Shown here in pieces: positions 1 to 6,500 of a DNA stretch of 7,381 bases (its first letter is position 1; each line of letters starts with the position of its first letter). The stretch covers positions 1 to 7,381 of the forward strand of contig JAPORI010000170.1 of the NCBI GenBank assembly GCA_026710225.1, read 5' to 3'. The position numbers and the translations under genes were made by a program. Source of the DNA: Betaproteobacteria bacterium. Its GTDB lineage: Bacteria > Pseudomonadota > Gammaproteobacteria > Tethybacterales > Tethybacteraceae. The notes under the pieces were generated by a model. That model was not told where the DNA came from, searched no databases, and saw only the letters and a program-made list of their open reading frames with translations.

Positions 1-84
1 TGCTTGACTGCCATATTTGCGCATTATAAGCCGGTGCGGCACCGCGGCCAGAAACTGGCTGGAGGGCCTGATTGTTCGGATTAG
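1..84 (+). other. Possible C-terminal tail of an upstream reading frame
   Basis: Frame 1 is open from the window edge to TAG at 82-84, encoding 27 residues that contain HYKPVRHRGQKLAGG. I do not recognise it. This is too short to tell a real C-terminus from chance; the two palindromes at 32-59 would fall inside it. Confidence 0.12.
32..59. repeat. Two adjacent short palindromes
   Basis: CGGTGC-G-GCACCG (32-44) and GCCAG-AAA-CTGGC (47-59) are both perfect, only two bases apart. Neither is followed by a T tract. They could be a folded 3' end of an upstream transcript or protein-binding sites. They are short enough to be chance in GC-rich DNA. Confidence 0.3.
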
Positions 85-109
85 CAAGCCGAGTTGGGTT
101 GTTGTTACC

Positions 110-137
110 GATTTTTCCGGGAGCTTTCGGAAAAATC
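110..137. repeat. Perfect 10-bp inverted repeat upstream of the promoter
   Basis: GATTTTTCCG at 110-119 and CGGAAAAATC at 128-137 are exact reverse complements around an 8-base spacer. The T run is on the 5' arm and the A run on the 3' arm, inside the stem, and no T tract follows on either strand. It is therefore not a normal intrinsic terminator. It lies about 80 bp upstream of the -10 box, where a regulator dyad could sit. Function unknown. Confidence 0.5.
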
Positions 138-213
138 ACCTACTACAAAACGCGTCCCCCAAATGATTTTGTCAGTTAGCACTCCGGTTGTTGGCCGCCG
201 GCTTTTGCATTTG

Positions 214-222
214 TGGTATAAT
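214..222 (+). promoter_or_regulatory. Extended -10 promoter for the giant gene
   Basis: TGGTATAAT is a perfect TATAAT (217-222) with the extended TG one base upstream. No good -35 box lies at the usual 16-18 base distance (TTGGCC at 191-196 is 20 bases away). A TG extension can compensate in sigma-70 type promoters. Transcription would start near 228-230 and leave a leader of roughly 200 nt before ATG 426. Confidence 0.55.
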
Positions 223-235
223 TAGAAATAGAGGG

Positions 236-253
236 GGAGCCATGAACACTTGA
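236..253 (+). promoter_or_regulatory. Minimal leader ORF (Met-Asn-Thr-stop) with its own ribosome-binding site
   Basis: GAGGGGGAG (231-239) directly precedes ATG 242, which is followed by AAC ACT TGA. A strong purine-rich Shine-Dalgarno-like sequence in front of a three-codon ORF, about 12 bases after the predicted transcription start, resembles a minimal upstream ORF. It may be a chance arrangement; nothing shows that it is translated. Confidence 0.25.
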
Positions 254-255
254 AC

Positions 256-341
256 AAGGATTGGCTATGCAAAGGAGAATTCCAAGTTGGCCGGCAGTTT
301 TGCCATCGGCCGGATTGCGCCCGATTCCCAACCGCATTTAG
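256..341 (+). promoter_or_regulatory. Possible 24-codon leader ORF in the giant gene's frame
   Basis: AAGGA at 256-260 lies six bases before ATG 267. This opens MQRRIPSWPAVLPSAGLRPI and three more residues before the TAG at 339-341. That TAG is the only stop between ATG 267 and the giant ORF, since both are in the same frame. It may be a leader peptide, a remnant of a longer N-terminus, or noise. I recognise no peptide motif. Confidence 0.22.
271..289 (+). promoter_or_regulatory. Strong Shine-Dalgarno before an out-of-frame TTG
   Basis: AAAGGAG at 271-277 is the best Shine-Dalgarno in the leader, nine bases before TTG 287. That TTG opens a different frame, which runs to a stop at 725-727 and overlaps the giant gene by 300 bases. 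Its product is Arg/Gly/His-rich without a fold signature, like a shadow of the real coding frame. The site is therefore noted as a sequence element, not as a gene. Confidence 0.25.
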
Positions 342-425
342 AATGCTTGCTTGGAAAACGAGAAAATGTCGACAACCGTCCCCTGCTGGATGCCGGCATC
401 GTGCCGCCGCCGGTTGGGTGGCACG

Positions 426-506
426 ATGATGAGCCGCCCTCGGCGCACTGTGGCCGCCGCTCTGGTTTGGGCTGGCTTGGTCAGCGTCCCGGCTCTGGCC
501 AGCGCG
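426..506 (+). other. Sec-type signal peptide of the giant protein
   Basis: Residues 1-27 show a short basic n-region (MMSRPRR), a hydrophobic core of about 15 residues (VAAALVWAGLVSVPAL) and a small-residue cleavage site ALASA, with signal peptidase I predicted to cut after residue 27. The twin arginine lacks the usual Tat consensus around it, so Sec export is more likely, though Tat cannot be excluded. There is no lipobox cysteine. The next ~28 residues are rich in Pro, Ala and Gln and look like a flexible spacer before the first domain. Confidence 0.85.
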
Positions 507-3500
507 ATGTCGCCAGCCGATCGTTTCGCTCAGCCAGAGCCGCCTCCGGCCGCTGCCACCGCGCCGCTGTATCTCGCCCAGCAGTCGCGCACCGAATTCG
601 GCACCGCCATTCCCGACATGCCGGTGCTGTCCGGCGTGGTGCGCAAGATAACCATTGGCGTCGCCACTCCCGGGGTCGGCGGTGCGGCAGTAACCTATTC
701 GGCAGTCAATCCACCGGACTGGCTTGATGCTTCTGAAATCGCCAACCGGGTGCTGGAAATCAACCCCACCAGCGGCGATCTGGGGGTATACACGATCACC
801 ATTGACGCGGGCGACGGCACCACCACCGACCGGGAGGAGTTCAAGCTGCATGTGATCCGGCCGGCCGGTTTCCGGCCGGCGTTCAACCGGGTAAATCCCG
901 ACGATCGCTTCCCTTCGCTGGGCTGGCGGCTGGGCAATCGCAATCCGCGCCTGGAAGTGTTTGCCGAATTCTGCGGCCGCACCGACATTCCCCGGCCCGA
1001 TCTGCTAATTAGCAGGCTCAGAATCGAGCACGCCCTGCACGGCCGCTTGGCTACCCGGGATGCCCGGCGCTGCGCTACTGCGCAGCGTTTTAGTTTGCCG
1101 TTTGGCAATCAGGGCACCAGCAACGCATCTATATGGCACCAGCTGATAGACCGGGGCGGCCGCAAGGTGCACCGGGTCTTTTTCCCCAAGGTTGCATCCC
1201 CGGGCACCTATACGATGACGATCGGCTTTGGCCTGTTTTCCCGCACCAGCTATGTTGCCGGCTCCGACTCCTACACCGAAGAGCAATTCGACCGACTTGA
1301 AGTGTCGGCGGTCTACAATCTGATTAACGTAAATGTAACCATTGCTGAAATCGGCCCGGCGCCGATCGGCCATCCGCTGGCGACGATCACCTTTGCCGAC
1401 AACATTGCCAGTGCGACCTGGGATGTCAACGCTCTCAACAGCGCCCGCAGCAGTCCGCTGCTGCGGGTGCAGCCGGTTGGCGGCGTCCAGAATCAGGCGG
1501 TAATCGAATTGGCCGAGCCATTCCGGCTGGACTACGAGCTTTTGGAAAATCCGCGCATCTTGACCGTCATTGTTGATTCCTACAGCCCCAACACCGCCAC
1601 TCCCCTGGTGCAAAACTGGGCGCAACTGGTGCTGGAAGTGGCTGATGTCGATGAGACCGCCGGCAACCAGCCGCCGGAGTTTGTTTCCTCCTCGCTGAGC
1701 AATACCATCAGCGAGTATCACGAGAAAAGCATCAAGACACCGCCGGGAACGGTAGTCGGCACTCTGGCCGCCACCGATCCCAATTCGTCCGACAACCTCT
1801 TCTATCGGATTGTCGGCAGCAACATTGACGGCAACCTCACTCTCGGCCTCGATGCCGCCACCGGGGTGCTAACCCTTGCCCAAGGCACCCTGTTTGACAT
1901 TGAAGGCAAGGCCAGTTACACCATCCGGGTCGAGGTGCTCGATAGCAGAGGCGGCTCCGCTAGCGCCGATTTCGTCCTCAACATCGAGGATCGTGCCCTG
2001 AAAATGTCAATACATCGCGGCCTGTATGACACGCTGGCGTTTCTGGGGAGCAGCCACAAGATCACCGTTGCCGCTGAAACCACCACCGCAAATGCAACTA
2101 TCAGTTATGCGCTGATCAACGATCCGCCTGCCTGGCTGAGCGCGGCCGAAAGTGCCGACGCCTATGTAATCACCTTCGAACCGCGGGCGGAAAGTCAGGT
2201 GGGCAATCACATGGTAACCGTGAGCATCTCTGACGGCAGCGCCAACCTGGAGCGCGAATTTCGCATTCAGGTAATCAGGCCGATGAGCCTGATCGACAAC
2301 ATGGATGGCTGGCTTGCCATCGATGTCTTGGCCGATTTCTGCAAGGAAAACCTCACCCCATTATACTCATCCGCAAAATACAGTCTCAACGGCAGAGGTC
2401 ACAGCGGGATTGTGCCTAGTTGGGCGAGTTCCAATGGTTGCATTGATCCGACGACAACAACCCTGCCGATCGGCAAGAATGGCGCGGCGATAACCCTGCA
2501 TCAGAAGATTGTGCCCGACAGACCTCGATCCGGGCACCGGCTCAGATCCGAGTTTTCCGGTCTGCTGACCCAACCGGGCACTTACAGACTTACTGTTGAA
2601 TACAGCAACCGCAACAGTGTCAGGAACTCTCGCATTATCTATCCGCAGATCAACGATACCATCAAGGTTCCGTTTATCTACGAGTTTGCAAAAGTGACGG
2701 TCACCACTGACGAGGTGGCGGGCAACAATTCCGCTGCCGGTATCACCCTGGCGACGATCAGCGTTTCCCATCTGTTCCAGAACCAAAGCACCTGGCGGGC
2801 GCTGCCCGGCACGCCGGCGCCTCTGGATGTTATACTGCTAGACGGCGGCCAATCCGCCGAAGTGCGGATTGGTAGTGGCTCGACGGTCGCGGTTGACTTC
2901 GAGAGTTCGCCGGTGTTCATCACCGCAACCATCGAGGCGTTCACCGTCGGAAGGCGGCCACCGGGTGCGCCGCAGCATCAGCACGCGCTGATTGAACTGG
3001 TGGTCAATCTGCGCGATGTTGACGACACCGCCAACAGCAATCCGGTCTTCGTTGCCGGATCGCTGCTGGCAACGATCAGCGAAAGCCGCGGCCGGGTGCC
3101 GCTTGCCGCCGGCCTGGTGGTTGCAACCGTTGCCGCTACTGATGATGATTTAGGCGACTCGGTTACTTACAGCATCGAGGACGCCTATGACGGCAGTCTC
3201 TTTGCGATCGGCGCGAGCAATGGTCAAGTCAGTCTTGCCGCAGCCCGGCACTTTGACTACGAGAGTCGCGATCGCTATACGTTACAGGTGCGGGCCACCG
3301 ATCGCAACGAAGGTTCCGCTATCGGCCTGTTGGTGCTGAGCATCGCCGATGCCCTCGACTTCTCGGCGCCGGCTGCCGATGTGCCGTTGGTGCTCAATCA
3401 GGTTCGCCGGGTAACCATTGCCGCGGCCGCCGGCAGCGGTTCGTTCACCTATTCGGCGCAAGCGCCGTCGTGGATCGATACTTCCGACATCGCCAACCGG

Positions 3501-6500
3501 GTGCTGGTCATCAATCCCACTGCCGATAGCCAGCTGGGAGTGCACACGGTAACCGTCGCGGTTGCCGCCGCCGGTGCGCGCTACGAGGAGCAATTCATGG
3601 TCGCGGTCATCCGGCCGCCGCGACAGGTTGCCGGTCCCGCCGGCTGGTGGCGCCCGGCCGACCTGCGGGTGACTCTTGATATAGCCACCGACTTTTGCGC
3701 GGTAGCCGCATCTGGCGCAATTGCGCGCATGATTGCAAAGACTACCGTCTCTGCCAATCCCGTCATCAGTGACAGTTTTGCACCGGAAGTCTGTGGCCGA
3801 AGTTTCACCACTACGAATAATTTGAATATTGAGCATCAATTTTCCAATAATCGCTACCGGCGAGTAATCTCCGTCCACCAGTTGCCCGGCATCGATCCAG
3901 GTCCCAACCGCTCTGCCGCCGGTGGCATCATTTACAGTTCGCCGGCAATTGGAGGAGCGCACCTGATTGACCAGGAATACGCCTGGCAGGACAGTTTTGG
4001 AGCGGTGTTTGCCACCTTGAAACTGGCGCAGCTGCAATACTATCTTGCTGATGTTGCCATCTCGGCACCGGAGGGGGATGTGCCCGCCGGCAGCAAACTT
4101 GCCGAGATATGGATGCCGACAGGTGAATCATCGGAAAGTGTTGTCTGGCAAGTGCTCGGTGCACCGCAGGTGTCGATCACCGTCGCTGAACTCGGCGATA
4201 ACCGAGGTGGCAGTAACGCCGTTGTCGAACTGGCCGAGGCGGTTACCCTTGACTTTGAAACTGCCCAGAACTTTCTTGCCGCCACCATCCAGGCCTATCT
4301 GCCTGACGATGCCGGAGTGTATCGATATGGACAGTTCCGGCTGGCCGGCGCGGCGCGCAATGTTGACGAGCCGCCGGCATTTGCCGCGCCGCTGGCCGAT
4401 CAGCAAGTTGCCGGCAGCAGCGGCGGAACCTTTTCCCTGGCCGCGGCCACCGATCCGGAAGGAGAACAGACGGTTGTCCACAGCCTGGCAAATCCGCAGG
4501 CGCTGCCGAGCGGGGTTACCTTTGACGCTGATAGCCGCACATTCACGATCGCGTCCGGCACCAGGCCGGGTGCCTACCGGTTGATCATCAGAACCAGCGA
4601 GAGCGGTGGTGCAGCCCTGACTGGCGAGCACGAATTCGTTTTGTATATAACCGGATCGATTGACGCCGATGCCTCGGCGCTGGACACTCTCGATGTCCAG
4701 AATCCGAGATCGGCGCTGCCGGTGCAACTGACCACCCAACCGACGGTCGGTGGCCGGGTTACCCTGACCATTACCAGTGTTTCCGACAGTCTGCTGGCGG
4801 TGCAGCCGGCGACGATGATCTTCACCGACAGTGACTGGAACACTGCCCAGTCGCTGACGCTGAGCCTGACCACCGCCGGCAAGCGACGCAAGGCGGCTGC
4901 CAATCTGGCGGTAGGAGTTTCGGTTTTCGCTCCTGCCACCGCGGCGGCCAACTACCGCAATGTGGCCGCCGCCACGGTGCTGGCTGCGGTAGATGTTGGC
5001 AATGCCGATCCGGTCTTTGCCAGTTCGGTTGGCAGAATCTTCAAGGACGAGAATGTCGGTGCCAGCAAGTATCCGGTCGGCGAGCTGTTTGGCGCGCCGA
5101 TTGTCGCCGCCGACCCTGACAACAGTTCTGGCCTGATTTACAGCATAAATCCGGCTAGCGAACTGTTTGCCATTGACGAGGATTCTGGTCAGTTGCGGTT
5201 GAAGACGGCTACCAACTTTATAACGCGCGCAGATGCTTACCGGGTAACCGTTGAAGTGCACGACAATGAACCGGCCGCCATCCGCGGCCGGGCGACGCTG
5301 GAAGCACTTGTTTTCATCAGGAGTGCTCCGCAAATCCCGGGTCCATACAGCAATTACGATTTGCAGGCGAGCAAATACGGCAAGGGCCAGTTGCGGGTTA
5401 CCTGGAACAATGACGAGCATCAAGCGCAGTTTCCCCGGGATCGGTTTTCTCTTGCTGGAAAAAGGATGCTGTTTGCCTATCAGGGGCAGGGTGCGCCGGC
5501 GGTTACAGTCGAACTTGCCCTGGATGCGACCGTTCATCTGCTTGCCGGTCTTGACGACGGCGCCGACTACACCGTGTCGCTGGCCTGGCCGGGGCAACTT
5601 CTGGAACCGTTTTTTAGATATGGATGGAGTGAGCGTCATGTAGTCACCGCCCCGGATTTGAGCGCTCTTGACCCGCCGGGGCCATACAGCAGTTACGATT
5701 TGCAGGCGGCGCAATACGGCCGCGGCAAACTGCTGGTTACCTGGAACAATGACGAGTATCGCGCCGAGTTTGCCGATTATGCAGGCGATATGCTGTTTTC
5801 CTATGAAAGTTCGGATGACCCGGCGGTGGTGGTGCGGCTGGCGATGGATACGACTGTCCACCTGATTGCCGGACTTACCGCCGGCAACTCCTATACCCTG
5901 TCGCTGGCCTGGCCGAATCTGGACGGACATGGCTGGAGCTCGCAGCATGTTTTCACCGCCGCGAATGTCAACAATCCGCCCGTCTGGCATCTGACTGGCC
6001 GGGGGGCAGGGACAGTTGTTGAAAACTTTGGACGAAATGCCGTTGCAAAGCCTGTAAATCTGGGCGGTGGTTCCTTTAGGCAAACGGTCGTTTCATGCCA
6101 GCAGGAAGACGGCGAGCAACTGCGATTGTGCCAGACAAGTTCAGGAAACCAAGCCCTGCGAGTATTTGATTTGGACGAGGACCCGATCACCTATGCGCTG
6201 GTCGGGGAAAGCGAGCATTTTCAGATCGATGCGAACAGCGGCGATCTGTCTACCAAGCCGATCAATTTCAACTATGAACAGGAAGCGCTCTCTCGCCCGG
6301 GCATGAAGCTTACCTACACGGTTACCATCCAGGCTTCCGACAACTTCACGCCACCGGGCGTTGGCCGGCTGACCGCCACCGTCGAGCTTGTCAATAACAA
6401 CAGGGGGGAAATACCGGATCGATATGTCAATCACCGCTTTGCTGCGGCGGACACCAATCAGTCGGAGGTGATTTTGACCTGGAGCAACCTTGAATACCAT

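Larger units (their letters stand above)
85..425. other. Upstream intergenic region and leader
   Basis: I see no convincing gene here on either strand. It is more AT-rich around 105-175 and holds the 10-bp dyad, the extended -10 promoter and the leader with three Shine-Dalgarno-like sites. A second loose dyad, ACAAAA (145-150) with TTTTGT (167-172), has a 16-base spacer and is probably chance. No tRNA, riboswitch or terminator could be recognised. Confidence 0.5.

Noticed and set aside
23..28. TATAAT on the minus strand as a divergent promoter
   Set aside because: There is no acceptable -35 box at 16-18 bases and no TG extension. The only minus-strand ATGs beyond it reach the window edge within eight codons, so no gene can be supported.
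110..137. Intrinsic terminator of an upstream gene
   Set aside because: The stem is AT-rich at its base, the T run lies in the 5' arm, and no T tract follows the hairpin on either strand.
366..425. ATG 366 or ATG 390 as the start of the giant gene
   Set aside because: Both are in frame, but would put 12-20 extra residues with Cys and many Arg before an already complete signal peptide. Neither has a better ribosome-binding site than 426/429. They remain possible.
287..727. TTG-started 146-codon frame with a strong Shine-Dalgarno
   Set aside because: The ribosome-binding sequence is good, but the product is Arg/Gly/His-rich low-quality sequence. It overlaps the signal peptide and first Ig-like domain of the giant gene in another frame, so I keep only the leader element.
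1005..1721. A 238-codon open frame on the minus strand
   Set aside because: It lies wholly inside the sense coding region, which has a clear domain structure here, and the product shows no family motif.
3282..4037. A 251-codon open frame on the minus strand
   Set aside because: It is in the same codon register as the giant gene and ends next to a sense TTA, so the same bias explains it. No plausible start signal or recognisable domain.
4128..6083. A 651-codon open frame on the minus strand
   Set aside because: Its codons are exact reverse complements of the sense codons, so it stays open wherever the giant gene avoids TTA, CTA and TCA. Its ends fall at sense TCA codons (4125 and 6093). The product is Arg/Gly/Gln-rich without a fold signature. 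It is a codon-bias shadow.
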